Source: Rhodospirillales bacterium
Lineage (GTDB): Bacteria; Pseudomonadota; Alphaproteobacteria; Rhodospirillales; Defluviicoccaceae
Direction of reading: 5' to 3'
Length of the DNA: 64,000 nt
NCBI GenBank assembly: GCA_016793925.1
Contig: JAEULH010000040.1
Location: 47,269 to 111,268, forward strand
The translations under genes were made by a program, and so were the position numbers. Below, one piece after another: positions 1-10,771 of the stretch; position 1 is the stretch's first letter; each line of letters opens with the position of its first letter. The notes below the pieces were generated by a model. That model was not told the origin of the DNA. It did no database searches and worked only from the letters and a program-made list of their open reading frames with translations.

Positions 1-1
1 G

Positions 2-1633
2 GAAAGCCGTTTCCGCCGAACGCTGGATCGCGGGCTGGTCCTTCTCGACGAGGCGTCGGCGAACCTGCCCGCGGGAAGCAAGCTCGACGGCGAAATCGCC
101 TTCAAGCTCTACGATACCTTCGGCTTCCCCCTCGATCTGACCCAGGACGCCTTGCGCGCCCGCGGGATCGGCGTCGACGTCGACGGCTTCAACGCGGCGA
201 TGGACCGTCAACGTGCCGAAGCCCGCAAGGCCTGGACCGGGTCGGGCGAGGCCGCGACCGAGGCCGTCTGGTTTGCCCTGCGCGAGCGCTGCGGTCCCAG
301 CGAGTTCCTCGGCTACGAAACCGAGAGCGCGGAGGGCAAGGTCGTCGCGCTGGTTGTCGACGGCGTCGAGGTCGAGAGCGCCGAGGCCGGCGCGGACGTC
401 GCCGTCGTGTGCAATCAGACCCCGTTCTACGGCGAAGGCGGCGGCCAGGTCGGCGATGTCGGCGCGATCCGCGGCTCGTCCGGAGCGGTCGTCAGGGTGA
501 CGGACACCCAGCGCAAGCTCGGCGATCTCATCGTCCATCTTGGGCGGGTCGAATCGGGCGCGCTGAACCGCGGCGATGATGTCGTTCTCGACGTCGATCA
601 TGGCCGCCGGCAGGCGACCCGCGGCAACCATTCGGTGACCCACCTGCTCCATGGCGTTTTGCGTCGTCGCCTCGGCGAAAGCGTGACCCAGAAGGGTTCC
701 ATGGTCGGGCCCGAGCGGATGCGCTTCGACATCAGCTATCCGCATGCCATCGCTCCGGACGAACTCGCCGCCGTCGAGGCCGAGGTCAACGACCAGATCC
801 GCGACAACAGCGCGGTCGAGACGCACCTAATGGAGCCCGAGGCCGCGGTCGCGGCGGGCGCGATGGCGCTGTTCGGCGAGAAGTACGGCGACGAAGTCCG
901 TGTTCTGTCGATGGGGTCGCGGGACGACCGCGGCCGGCCGTTTTCGACGGAGCTGTGCGGTGGCACCCACGTGCGCCGCACAGGCGACATCGGCCTGTTC
1001 AAAATCGTTTCGGAGAGCGCGGTCGGCGCCGGCGTCCGCCGGATCGAAGCCCTGACGGGCGCGGCCGCGGAAGCCCATGTGGCGCGCGAGGAGGCGGCCC
1101 TGCGCGAGGTGGCGCACTTGCTTCGTGCGGGTCCGGAAGATCTGCCGCGCCGCGTCGGTGCTTTGCTCGACGAGCGGCGCAAGCTCGAGCGCGAGCTGGC
1201 CGACGCCCGGCGGGCGCTCGCTACGGGCGGCGGAAACCGTCGCAACGACGGCGCGCGTGAAATCGCGGGCGTCCGCTACTCACCGCAACTGCTTGACGGC
1301 GTGCCCCCACGCGAACTCAAGAGCCTCGCCGACGACCTCAAAAAGCAGCTCGGCTCGGGCATCGTCGCCCTGGTCTCGACGGCCGAGGGCAAGGCGTCGC
1401 TGGTTGTCGGCGTGACCGAAGACCTGAAGGACCGCATCAGCGCCGTCGATCTGGTGCGCGTCGGTTCGGCCGTCGTGGGCGGAAAAGGCGGCGGCGGCCG
1501 CCCGGACATGGCCCAGGCCGGCGGCCCGGACGCCGCCCAGGCCGAGGCGGCGCTGGACGCCATCGCCCAGGCGATCGCGGGCCGCCTGCTCCCGTCGACC
1601 GAGCGACCCGCGGCATCGACCGCTTCCGCCTGA
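2..1633 (+). CDS. alaS: Alanyl-tRNA synthetase, C-terminal part (5' end outside window)
   Basis: Charges tRNA-Ala with alanine and edits mischarged Ser/Gly in the cytoplasm. The frame is open from base 2, so the N-terminal catalytic core is missing; about 543 residues remain of the usual ~875. The first visible block reads [14 protein letters not shown], typical of the end of the aminoacylation domain. The editing domain shows its metal-binding HSVTHLLH motif (from base 629) and CGGTHV (from base 956). The tail carries the glycine-rich C-Ala signature [12 protein letters not shown]. The stop directly abuts the stop of the convergent hydrolase/OsmC gene with no spacer. Identification is secure; only the start is unseen. 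Confidence 0.97.
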   Translation, partial: ESRFRRTLDRGLVLLDEASANLPAGSKLDGEIAFKLYDTFGFPLDLTQDALRARGIGVDVDGFNAAMDRQRAEARKAWTGSGEAATEAVWFALRERCGPSEFLGYETESAEGKVVALVVDGVEVESAEAGADVAVVCNQTPFYGEGGGQVGDVGAIRGSSGAVVRVTDTQRKLGDLIVHLGRVESGALNRGDDVVLDVDHGRRQATRGNHSVTHLLHGVLRRRLGESVTQKGSMVGPERMRFDISYPHAIAPDELAAVEAEVNDQIRDNSAVETHLMEPEAAVAAGAMALFGEKYGDEVRVLSMGSRDDRGRPFSTELCGGTHVRRTGDIGLFKIVSESAVGAGVRRIEALTGAAAEAHVAREEAALREVAHLLRAGPEDLPRRVGALLDERRKLERELADARRALATGGGNRRNDGAREIAGVRYSPQLLDGVPPRELKSLADDLKKQLGSGIVALVSTAEGKASLVVGVTEDLKDRISAVDLVRVGSAVVGGKGGGGRPDMAQAGGPDAAQAEAALDAIAQAIAGRLLPSTERPAASTASA

Positions 1634-2866
1634 TCACGTTTTCAGCGTCGTCTCCACCAGGACTTTGCCGTGCAGCGTCTGGTGGACCGGGCATTTGTCG
1701 GCAATCTCGAGCAGCTTCGCCCGCGCGTCCTCGTCGAGGTCGCCTTCGAGCGTAATTTCGCGAACGATACGGTCGATACGGCCGGCCTTGGTCTCGCAAT
1801 TCGCGCAGTCTTCGGCGTGGATTTTGCCATGACGCAGCATGACGCTGGCGCGCTCCAGCGCCAATCCCTTGCGCCCGGCGTACAACCGCATGGTCATGGT
1901 CGTACAGGCGCCGAGCGCGGCGAGGAGCAGATCGTAGGGCGATGGCCCGGTGTCGGTGCCGCCGAAATCGACGGGCTCGTCGGCGAGCAGGCTGTGTTTG
2001 CCGCCAACCGAGATGACTTGCGCGAACGGACCGTCGCCGGCTTCTGCGACCGCGACTGAGCCCGCCGGCGCGGCCAGTTCGGGCAGTGCGGTGGATTGCA
2101 CCGGGCCGACATAGCGCCCGGCCCAGGCGGCGATGATGTCGGCGACATAGATGGCGTCCTCGCGTCGGGTCAGCAGGTGGTCGGCGTCGTCGAGAGAGAT
2201 GAAGCTCTTGGGATGCCTGGCGGCGACGAAGATCTTCGCCGCGTTGTCGATGCCGACGATGTCGTCGCGCGGGGAATGGAACACGAGCAGCGCCTTGCCG
2301 AGGCGGCCGATCCGCTCCGCCAGCCTGTGGCCGTCGATATCTTCGAGAAACTCCCGGGTGATGGTGAACGGCCGGCCTCCAAGGCGGACCTCGCCGCGAC
2401 CGGCGCTCAAAAGATCCTCTTCGGCGACCTGAAGATGGCGACGGACATGTCCCGGCTCGGCCGGCGCGGCGACGGTGCAGACCGCCGCAGCCTCCGGAAT
2501 TTCGCCCGCCGCGGCCAGCACCGCGGCGCCGCCGAGGCTGTGGCCGATGAGGATACTCGGGGCGCCATGGGCGGTGCGCATCCAGTCGGCGGCGGCAATC
2601 AGATCGGCGATGTTCGATGAGAACGTGGTGTTGGCGAACTCTCCGTCGCTGGCGCCGAGCCCCGTAAAGTCGAAGCGCAGCACGGCGATGCCGTGGGCGG
2701 TGAGGCCGGCGGCGATGCGTGCGGCGGCGAAAACGTCCTTGCCGCAGGTGAAGCAGTGGGCAAACAGGGCGTAGGCTCGCGGCGTTCCCGCCGGCAGATC
2801 GAGCCTGGCGTCAAGCCGGCTGCTGCCATCGCCGCCGACGAAGGTGGCTTTCTCGCTGTGTCGCAT
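1634..2866 (-). CDS. Bifunctional alpha/beta hydrolase - OsmC-like protein
   Basis: 410-residue fusion. Residues ~1-250 are an alpha/beta hydrolase with the nucleophile elbow GHSLGG (Ser110), preceded by RFDFTGLGASDG. Residues ~265-405 are an OsmC/Ohr-type domain with two conserved cysteines (in LGACTTM and in DKCPVHQTL), the pair used for peroxide reduction in that family. The fusion is a known architecture; the substrate of the hydrolase half is unknown, and a role in organic peroxide or thiol stress is inferred from the OsmC half. The ATG is set by an excellent AAGGAGG on the complementary strand (2875-2881). Transcribed divergently from the TAXI transporter operon, with a palindrome at 2941-2958 between them. 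Confidence 0.9.
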   Translation of the reverse strand: MRHSEKATFVGGDGSSRLDARLDLPAGTPRAYALFAHCFTCGKDVFAAARIAAGLTAHGIAVLRFDFTGLGASDGEFANTTFSSNIADLIAAADWMRTAHGAPSILIGHSLGGAAVLAAAGEIPEAAAVCTVAAPAEPGHVRRHLQVAEEDLLSAGRGEVRLGGRPFTITREFLEDIDGHRLAERIGRLGKALLVFHSPRDDIVGIDNAAKIFVAARHPKSFISLDDADHLLTRREDAIYVADIIAAWAGRYVGPVQSTALPELAAPAGSVAVAEAGDGPFAQVISVGGKHSLLADEPVDFGGTDTGPSPYDLLLAALGACTTMTMRLYAGRKGLALERASVMLRHGKIHAEDCANCETKAGRIDRIVREITLEGDLDEDARAKLLEIADKCPVHQTLHGKVLVETTLKT

Positions 2867-2940
2867 CGGCTTGCCTCCTTCCGGCCGGCTGCCGGCACCT
2901 TTGGGTCGTGGCCGCCGCGATGTCTTCCCGCGGTCAGTTT

Positions 2941-2958
2941 ATATTCGCCGGCGGATAT
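2941..2958. promoter_or_regulatory. 18-bp near-perfect palindrome, candidate operator
   Basis: ATATTCGCCGGCGGATAT reads almost identically on both strands (one mismatched pair), with AT-rich ends around a CGCCGGCG core. It lies between the divergent hydrolase/OsmC gene (start 2866) and the TAXI gene (start 3044), where an operator would control either side. No regulator gene is adjacent, so the binding protein is unknown. Confidence 0.4.
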
Positions 2959-3043
2959 GGCACACTAGCCGCAACGCTTGCGGGCCGCGACGAAAACGCG
3001 AGGCGGTCGAGACAAGGGCGGAGAACAGGGAGGAGAAAAGCGG

Positions 3044-3982
3044 ATGCACAAGCTTATCCTGGCTGCGGCGTTTGGCGCACTGCTCGCGACGCCGGCGCAG
3101 GCCCAGCAGTTCATCAATATCCTCACCGGCGGCACCAGCGGTGTCTACTACCCGCTGGGCAACGCGTTGTCGGCGATCTACGGCAAGGCCGTGCCCGACG
3201 CGCGGGTGACGGTGCAGGCGACAAAGGCGTCCGTCGAGAACCTCAACCTGCTGCAGGCCGGCCGCGGCGAGGTTGCCTTCACCCTGGGCGACTCGCTTTC
3301 GTTCGCAGCCAAGGGCGACGAGGAGATGGGCTTCGCCAAGCCTTTGGACAAGCTGAGGACCATGGCCGCGATCTATCCCAACTACATCCAGATTGTCGCC
3401 AGCCGCGAATCCGGCATCAAGACGCTGGCCGACCTGAAGGGGAAACGCGTCTCGGTCGGCGCGCCAAAGTCGGGCACGGAGGTCAACGCCCGGACGGTGT
3501 TCGCCGCGGCCGATCTGACCTACAACGACATGAGCGTGCAGTATCTGCCCTTCGGCGAGTCCGTCGAGTTGATGAAAAACCGCCAGCTTGACGCAACCCT
3601 GCAGTCGGCAGGCCTTGGCGTCGCGTCGATCCGCGATCTTGCCAGCTCCGTTCCGATTACGGTGGTTTCGGTTCCGGCAGCCCTTGTCGACAAGATCGAC
3701 GACCCGGCCTTTATCGCCGCGACCATTCCCGCCGGCACCTACGACGGGCAGACGGAATCCATCCCGACGGTCGCCATCAACAACTACCTGGTGACCCGTG
3801 AGGGCGTTCCTGACGACGAGGTCTACGCACTGACCAAGGCGATGTTCGACAACCTGGACGATCTGGTTGCGGCGCATGCCGCGGCCAAGGCGATTTCTCT
3901 CGAGAAAGCTGCGCAGAAACCTCCGGTCCCGCTGCATCCGGGCGCAGAGCGGTTCTATCGCGAGAAAGGCGTCCTGAAGTAG
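3044..3982 (+). CDS. TAXI-family TRAP transporter substrate-binding protein
   Basis: Periplasmic binding protein that delivers an organic acid or amino acid to the fused TRAP permease encoded next. The start at 3044 is chosen over an in-frame ATG at 2978 because a GGGAGGAG site lies just upstream and translation then opens with a clean signal peptide (MHKLILAAAFGALLATPAQA). The mature protein begins with the TAXI hallmark FINILTGGTSGVYYPLGNAL, and later has VSVGAPKSGTEVNA. 312 residues, a normal family length. First gene of the operon TAXI - permease - DUF1850 - glutaryl-CoA dehydrogenase. The ligand cannot be read from sequence; the last gene suggests a C5 dicarboxylate such as glutarate (inference). 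Confidence 0.93.
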   Translation: MHKLILAAAFGALLATPAQAQQFINILTGGTSGVYYPLGNALSAIYGKAVPDARVTVQATKASVENLNLLQAGRGEVAFTLGDSLSFAAKGDEEMGFAKPLDKLRTMAAIYPNYIQIVASRESGIKTLADLKGKRVSVGAPKSGTEVNARTVFAAADLTYNDMSVQYLPFGESVELMKNRQLDATLQSAGLGVASIRDLASSVPITVVSVPAALVDKIDDPAFIAATIPAGTYDGQTESIPTVAINNYLVTREGVPDDEVYALTKAMFDNLDDLVAAHAAAKAISLEKAAQKPPVPLHPGAERFYREKGVLK

Positions 3983-4003
3983 GCGGGCGCGGGCGCCGCC
4001 ATC

Positions 4004-6085
4004 GTGGTTGACGCCGGTTCGGCCGTCGCAGGCGGCGGGTCCGAGGCGGAAGGCGGGCCGCCGGACACAGGCATGTTCGGGCCCGGCCGGCCGCTGTTCT
4101 GGATCTCAATCGTTTTCTGCGCGTTCCAGATCGTAACGGCCGCATACTCGCCGTTGCCGAGCCAGATCGTCCGCGCCATCCATGTCGGCTTTCTGATCCT
4201 GACGGTGTTCGGCATCGCCGCAGAACAGGCGCGCGAAGCGGACCGCTCGATCGCGTCGAGGGCGCTGCTGTGGGCGGCCGGCGCGGCCGCCTTCGCACTG
4301 GCGTTCTATCACTGGATCTACCAGGGCGAACTCATCCTGCGCGCCGGCGATCCGTCCACGCTCGACCTCGCCGTCGGTGCCGCCACCATCGCGCTGCTGT
4401 TCATCGCGGCGCAGCGGATCATGGGATGGGCCCTGCCGATCATCTGCCTGTCGTTCTTCCTCTACGCGCTGTTGGGCGACCGTCTGCCGTCGCCGCTCGC
4501 CCATCGCGGCTTCGCCTTGTCCCAGGTCATCGACCAGTTCGCCTTCGGGACGGAGGGCATCTACGGCATCCCGACCTACGTCTCGTCGACGTACATCTTC
4601 CTCTTTATCCTGTTCGGCAGCTTCCTCGAGCAGGCCGGGATGATCCGCCTGTTCACCGATGTGGCGCTCGGGACCGTCGGCCATACAAAAGGCGGCCCGG
4701 CCAAGGTCGCGGTCATTTCGTCGGCGCTGATGGGCACGGTCAACGGCTCCGGCGTCGCCAACGTCGTCACCACCGGCCAGTTCACCATTCCGCTGATGAA
4801 GCGGTTCGGCTACCGGGCCGAGTTCGCCGGCGCCGTCGAGGCGACCTCGAGCATGGGCGGCCAGATCATGCCGCCGGTGATGGGCGCGGTCGCGTTCATC
4901 ATGGCCGAGACGCTGAACATCCCCTATGCGGATGTCTGCGTCGCCGCGCTGGTCCCGGCATTCCTCTACTTCGCGACGGCCCTGTGGATGGTCCACCTCG
5001 AGGCCGGCCGCCGCGGCCTTATCGGTATCCCCAAGGACCAGTGCCCGAACGCCATCGCGGCGATCCGCCGTCAGGGCTTCCTCGTCATTCCGCTCGCCGC
5101 CCTCGTCTACCTGCTGTTCAGCGGCTACACGCCGCTGTTCGCCGGCACCGTCGGCCTGGCGTTGACCGTGGTGCTTATCCTGGGCGGCGGAATTGCCGGC
5201 AGGGTGAGCGCGCTTTCGTTGCGCGTCGTCTTCTGGCTCGCCCTCGGCGTCATCTCCGCCGGCTTCTTTCGCTACGGCATCAACGTCATGGTCGCGCTCA
5301 TCGCGCTTCTCATCGTCGTCAACCTGACGGCGCAGGGCGGCCGCGAGACCCTGCGCGTCGCGCTGCGCGGCATGGTCGCCGGGGCGCGCAACGCCCTTCC
5401 CGTGGGCATTGCCTGCGCGCTGGTCGGCATCATCATCGGCACGATGACGCTCACCGGTCTGGCCGGGGTCGCCACGCAGGGGATCGTCGCGCTCGGTCGC
5501 GACAACCTGTTCGTTAGCCTGGCGCTTACCATGCTCGTCTGCCTGGTTCTCGGCATGGGCATCCCGACCATCCCCAACTACATCATCGTCTCGTCGCTGG
5601 TCGGGCCGGTGCTGCTGAAGCTGGGCGTACCGCTCATCATCTCGCACTTCTTCGTCTTCTACTTCGGGATCATGGCCGACCTCACGCCGCCGGTCGCGCT
5701 CGCGGTCTTCGCCGCGTCCGCCGTCGCCCGCTCGGCGCCGATGCGCACCGGCTTCGAGGCGGTCCGCGTCGCCATCGCCGGCTTCGTCGTGCCCTACATG
5801 GCCGTCTACGACAACGCGCTGATGTTGCAGACCGACGACGTCGGCGACACCATCTATGTGATCATGAAGGCGCTTCTGGCGATCGGCCTGTGGGGCGCGG
5901 CCGCCATCGGCCATCTGCTCGTGCCGCTCGCCTGGTGGGAGCGGCTTCTCGCCGCATGCGCCGCGGCAGCGCTGGTTCTGGCTGTGCCCCTCACCGACAG
6001 CATCGGCCTCGGCCTTGCCGCGCTTGCCGCCGCTGTCCATTACTGGCGAAGCCGCTCGCCGCACCAGCCGACCGGGGCAACCTGA
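4004..6085 (+). CDS. TRAP transporter fused (DctQM) permease, TAXI-associated
   Basis: Inner-membrane ion-coupled importer working with the TAXI binding protein. About 693 residues, almost wholly hydrophobic, combining the small (DctQ-like, N-terminal) and large (DctM-like) subunits in one chain as is usual for TAXI systems. Recognisable DctM blocks are MGTVNGSGVANVVTTGQFTI, TSSMGGQIMPPVMGAVAF, MGIPTIPNYIIVSSL and the C-terminal DLTPPVALAVFAAS. The GTG at 4004 is the first start after the upstream stop but has no good ribosome site; ATG 4073 is an alternative, so the first ~23 residues are uncertain. The stop overlaps the DUF1850 ATG (TGATG), indicating translational coupling. Confidence 0.92.
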   Translation: MVDAGSAVAGGGSEAEGGPPDTGMFGPGRPLFWISIVFCAFQIVTAAYSPLPSQIVRAIHVGFLILTVFGIAAEQAREADRSIASRALLWAAGAAAFALAFYHWIYQGELILRAGDPSTLDLAVGAATIALLFIAAQRIMGWALPIICLSFFLYALLGDRLPSPLAHRGFALSQVIDQFAFGTEGIYGIPTYVSSTYIFLFILFGSFLEQAGMIRLFTDVALGTVGHTKGGPAKVAVISSALMGTVNGSGVANVVTTGQFTIPLMKRFGYRAEFAGAVEATSSMGGQIMPPVMGAVAFIMAETLNIPYADVCVAALVPAFLYFATALWMVHLEAGRRGLIGIPKDQCPNAIAAIRRQGFLVIPLAALVYLLFSGYTPLFAGTVGLALTVVLILGGGIAGRVSALSLRVVFWLALGVISAGFFRYGINVMVALIALLIVVNLTAQGGRETLRVALRGMVAGARNALPVGIACALVGIIIGTMTLTGLAGVATQGIVALGRDNLFVSLALTMLVCLVLGMGIPTIPNYIIVSSLVGPVLLKLGVPLIISHFFVFYFGIMADLTPPVALAVFAASAVARSAPMRTGFEAVRVAIAGFVVPYMAVYDNALMLQTDDVGDTIYVIMKALLAIGLWGAAAIGHLLVPLAWWERLLAACAAAALVLAVPLTDSIGLGLAALAAAVHYWRSRSPHQPTGAT

Positions 6086-6531
6086 TGGCGGTCTGCCTCA
6101 CCGCCGGCGCGCTCACCGTCGTCATCCCGGCGAGCGCCTTCGTTCTGAGCTGGACCCATTCGGTGGAACGGACGGTCTGGCGCGAGGACTGGCGTGCGGT
6201 CGGCGATACGCTCGTGCTCGAGGAGGCGGCGGTGCAAGGCAGCGGCGCGGGGATGGAGCCCGGCGCCGACGCGCACTTCGACAACGGCGCCTGGCGCTAT
6301 CGCCCGTCGTTGCCGCCTTTGCATATCCTGCGCCTTGCTCATTCCGAATACGCGGATGACTATCGCCTGTGTTGGCGAGACAAATGCGAACAGCTCGCAA
6401 ATCTCGCCGCACGGGGGCAAGCCGAGGCGTTGGAAATTCGACCATGCGAGCCGCCGGATCATGCCGATGATGCAGCCGAACCGCCGGAACCGGCTCCGGC
6501 TCGCGCCTATGTGAGGGAGGAGAAGCCATGA
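6085..6531 (+). CDS. DUF1850 domain protein
   Basis: 148-residue protein of the DUF1850 family, which regularly accompanies TAXI TRAP transporters; molecular role unknown. The N-terminus is a hydrophobic stretch ([20 protein letters not shown]) that may be a signal or anchor, followed by the family block [15 protein letters not shown] and [16 protein letters not shown]. The ATG shares one base with the permease stop, and the stop overlaps the next ATG (ATGA at 6528-6531), so it is translated in lockstep with both neighbours. The tail is rich in proline and arginine and looks disordered. Confidence 0.85.
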   Translation: MAVCLTAGALTVVIPASAFVLSWTHSVERTVWREDWRAVGDTLVLEEAAVQGSGAGMEPGADAHFDNGAWRYRPSLPPLHILRLAHSEYADDYRLCWRDKCEQLANLAARGQAEALEIRPCEPPDHADDAAEPPEPAPARAYVREEKP

Positions 6532-7733
6532 AGGGCGACGACAGCGCCGGTCCCTTGGCCGCAACGTTCCAGTGGGAGGATCCGCTCCTGCTCGAAGCCG
6601 AACTGAGCGAGGAGGAGCGCATGGTCGCCGAGACCGCGCGCCATTACGCCCGCGACAAGCTGATGCCGCGCATCCTCCTGGCCAATCGCAACGAGACTTT
6701 CGACGTCGAAATCATGCGGGAAATGGGCGATCTGGGCCTGCTCGGCTCGACCATTCCGGCCGAGTACGGCGGCGCCGGCGTGAACTACGTCTCCTATGGC
6801 CTCGCCGCGCGGGAGATCGAGGCCGTCGACTCCGGCTATCGCTCGGCGATGAGCGTGCAATCCTCGCTGGTGATGTTTCCGATCTACACCTACGGAAACG
6901 AGGACCAGCGCCGGCGCTTCCTGCCCCGCCTCGCGACCAGCGAACTGATCGGGTGTTTCGGCCTGACCGAGCCCGACCACGGTTCCGATCCCGGCAGCAT
7001 GCGGACCAGGGCGACGCGCGCCCCCGGCGGCTACCATCTGGCCGGGACCAAGACGTGGATCACGAACGCCTCGATCGCCGACGTCATGGTGGTGTGGGCC
7101 AAGCTCGACGGGGTCATTCGCGGCTTCCTCCTCGAGCGCGGGATGGAGGGGTTAACCACGCCGAAGATAGAGGGCAAGTTTTCGCTGCGTGCGTCGCCGA
7201 CGGGCCAGATCGTCATGGACAACGTGTTCGTCCCCGACGCCAACCTGCTGCCCGATGCCGGCGGCCTGTCCGGCCCGTTCGGCTGCCTCAACAAGGCCCG
7301 CTACGGGATCGCCTGGGGGGCGCTCGGCGCCGCCGAGTTCTGCTGGAAGGCGGCGCGCCAGTACGTGCTCGACCGCACCCAGTTCGGCCGGCCGCTTGCC
7401 GCCAACCAGCTCATCCAGCGCAAGCTTGCCGATATGCAGACCGAGATCGCCATCGGTCTCAGCGCCTGCCTGCGCGCCGGCCGGATGATGGACGCGGCCC
7501 GCTGTTCGCCGCAGACCATCTCGCTGATCAAGCGCAACTCATGCGGCAAGGCGCTGGACATCGCCCGGGCGGCGCGCGACATGCACGGCGCCAACGGCAT
7601 CGTCGACGAGTATCACGTCATCCGCCACGTGATGAACCTGGAGACGGTCAACACCTACGAGGGGACCCACGACATTCACGCCCTGATCCTCGGGCGCGCC
7701 CAGACCGGCCTGCAGGCCTTCACCGGCGGCTGA
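6528..7733 (+). CDS. gcdH: Glutaryl-CoA dehydrogenase
   Basis: FAD enzyme of the acyl-CoA dehydrogenase family; oxidatively decarboxylates glutaryl-CoA to crotonyl-CoA in lysine, tryptophan and glutarate breakdown. 401 residues, full length. The C-terminal block [17 protein letters not shown] is characteristic of this subgroup; the Glu at about residue 378 is the catalytic base. Other acyl-CoA dehydrogenase blocks: [17 protein letters not shown] and [28 protein letters not shown] site precedes the ATG, which overlaps the DUF1850 stop. Its place as last gene of a TAXI transporter operon is the best clue to the transported substrate. Electrons would pass to electron-transfer flavoprotein encoded elsewhere. 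Confidence 0.93.
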   Translation: MKGDDSAGPLAATFQWEDPLLLEAELSEEERMVAETARHYARDKLMPRILLANRNETFDVEIMREMGDLGLLGSTIPAEYGGAGVNYVSYGLAAREIEAVDSGYRSAMSVQSSLVMFPIYTYGNEDQRRRFLPRLATSELIGCFGLTEPDHGSDPGSMRTRATRAPGGYHLAGTKTWITNASIADVMVVWAKLDGVIRGFLLERGMEGLTTPKIEGKFSLRASPTGQIVMDNVFVPDANLLPDAGGLSGPFGCLNKARYGIAWGALGAAEFCWKAARQYVLDRTQFGRPLAANQLIQRKLADMQTEIAIGLSACLRAGRMMDAARCSPQTISLIKRNSCGKALDIARAARDMHGANGIVDEYHVIRHVMNLETVNTYEGTHDIHALILGRAQTGLQAFTGG

Positions 7734-7872
7734 GGTTCGTCGCTCGGCTCGGTCCGGGTTCCGTCGATCCACCTGGGACCGGTGGCCTATCGCCAGCCTG
7801 CGGACCTCGTTCGGGGGCAACACGTCGTCTCGCCAGAGGGACCAACGGCATTCCACTCGACATGCCACTCGC

Positions 7873-8188
7873 TCATTCAGCGCCGTCGTCTTCGTCGGGC
7901 GGCAGCCACGGGGCCAGCGCCGCAAGCAGCGCCGGAAGGCGGCCCTTGACCACCACGTCCAGCCGCACCTCGGCATGGCCGTGGATGAGCCGGTGACGCA
8001 TCCCGGTGATGTCGCGCCAGGGGATCTCGGGGTGGGCGGCGCGAAAAGTCCGCAGACACCTTGGCGGCGGCCTCGCCGATCACCGCCAGCGAATGGATGA
8101 TGGCGTTCTGGTGGAGGCGGCTGGCGAGAAACACGGCCTCGTCGACATCGGCAACGAAGCCGATCGCGTCCTCCGCCACCAGGGCCAT
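7873..8188 (-). pseudogene. HepT/DUF86-like gene, frameshifted
   Basis: Read from 8188 the frame gives a DUF86 helix ending in [19 protein letters not shown], then breaks. Shifting by one base at the AAAA run 8044-8047 (TTTT on the coding strand) restores [20 protein letters not shown] and a stop at 7873-7875. HepT proteins are the HEPN RNase-like partner of MNT nucleotidyltransferases. The active motif R-x4-6-H-x-Y reads RHRLIHGH here, with His replacing Tyr. No MNT gene is adjacent, and the N-terminus seems ~8 residues short. So it is either a decayed orphan toxin gene or a sequencing error at the homopolymer; the missing Tyr argues for decay. Confidence 0.7.
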
Positions 8189-8224
8189 GTCGAGGTTCAG
8201 CGCGCCGCCGGCTGCGGCGCAGCC

Positions 8225-10390
<2,166 letters not shown>

Positions 10391-10770
10391 GACGGGAGGT
10401 TTCCGGCAGCGGAGACGGCTGCGGCATCATAAGCGACCGAGGAGAGCGGATACAGCGCTTTGTCGTTGCCGCCGCTGTGCGCGCCTTCGGGTTTCTTCCG
10501 GATGCAAAAGGCCGCCGACGGCGCAGGGTGGTCCGGGAGCCTCGGGAGCGTCCCGCCGACGAGGGGCGCACGCACCCCTGTCGGACGCACGCGGGCTCCG
10601 CTCGCTGGGAGCGAAGCCCGCTGCATTGGACGGTTGCCCCGCAGATGCGGGGGCAGGGAGGAGGCGACGTCTCGATCAACCTGCCTGCGGACGGGTCATC
10701 CGAAAGCAGACGATCGAACGCCTACCCAAGGATCGGGCACCCGCCTGCGCCCGCCGGGGAAAGGCGTGCC
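10391..10770. other. 380-bp intergenic stretch between glnA and the amylase gene
   Basis: No convincing gene on either strand. It holds two adjacent stem-loops (10556-10584 and 10591-10621) and a hairpin directly behind the glnA stop (10735-10771). Promoter elements for the amylase gene presumably lie at 10391-10550 but none is clear. Confidence 0.6.
10556..10621. repeat. Two tandem stem-loops (REP-like)
   Basis: First: CCGAC-GA-GGGG, an 8-base loop, then CCCC-T-GTCGG (10556-10584). Second: GCGGGCT-C-CGCTC, loop GCTGG, then GAGCG-A-AGCCCGC (10591-10621), 12 paired bases with one C/A mismatch. Both lie downstream of glnA and upstream of the amylase gene. There is no T-run, so neither is a classic terminator; mRNA 3'-end protection or a repeated palindromic element is plausible. 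Confidence 0.5.
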
Positions 10771-10771
10771 C
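10735..10771 (-). terminator. Hairpin directly after glnA
   Basis: GGGCAC-CC-GCCT pairs with AGGC-GTGCCC around a GC-rich loop, starting at the last base of the glnA stop codon. No U-tract follows on the minus strand, so termination would need Rho, or the hairpin serves as a 3' stabiliser. Confidence 0.35.

Noticed and set aside
4106..6064. Long antisense open frame (about 650 codons) opposite the TRAP permease
   Set aside because: Composition is Arg/Asp/Gln/His-rich with no recognisable domain; it arises from the GC-biased third positions of the permease gene.
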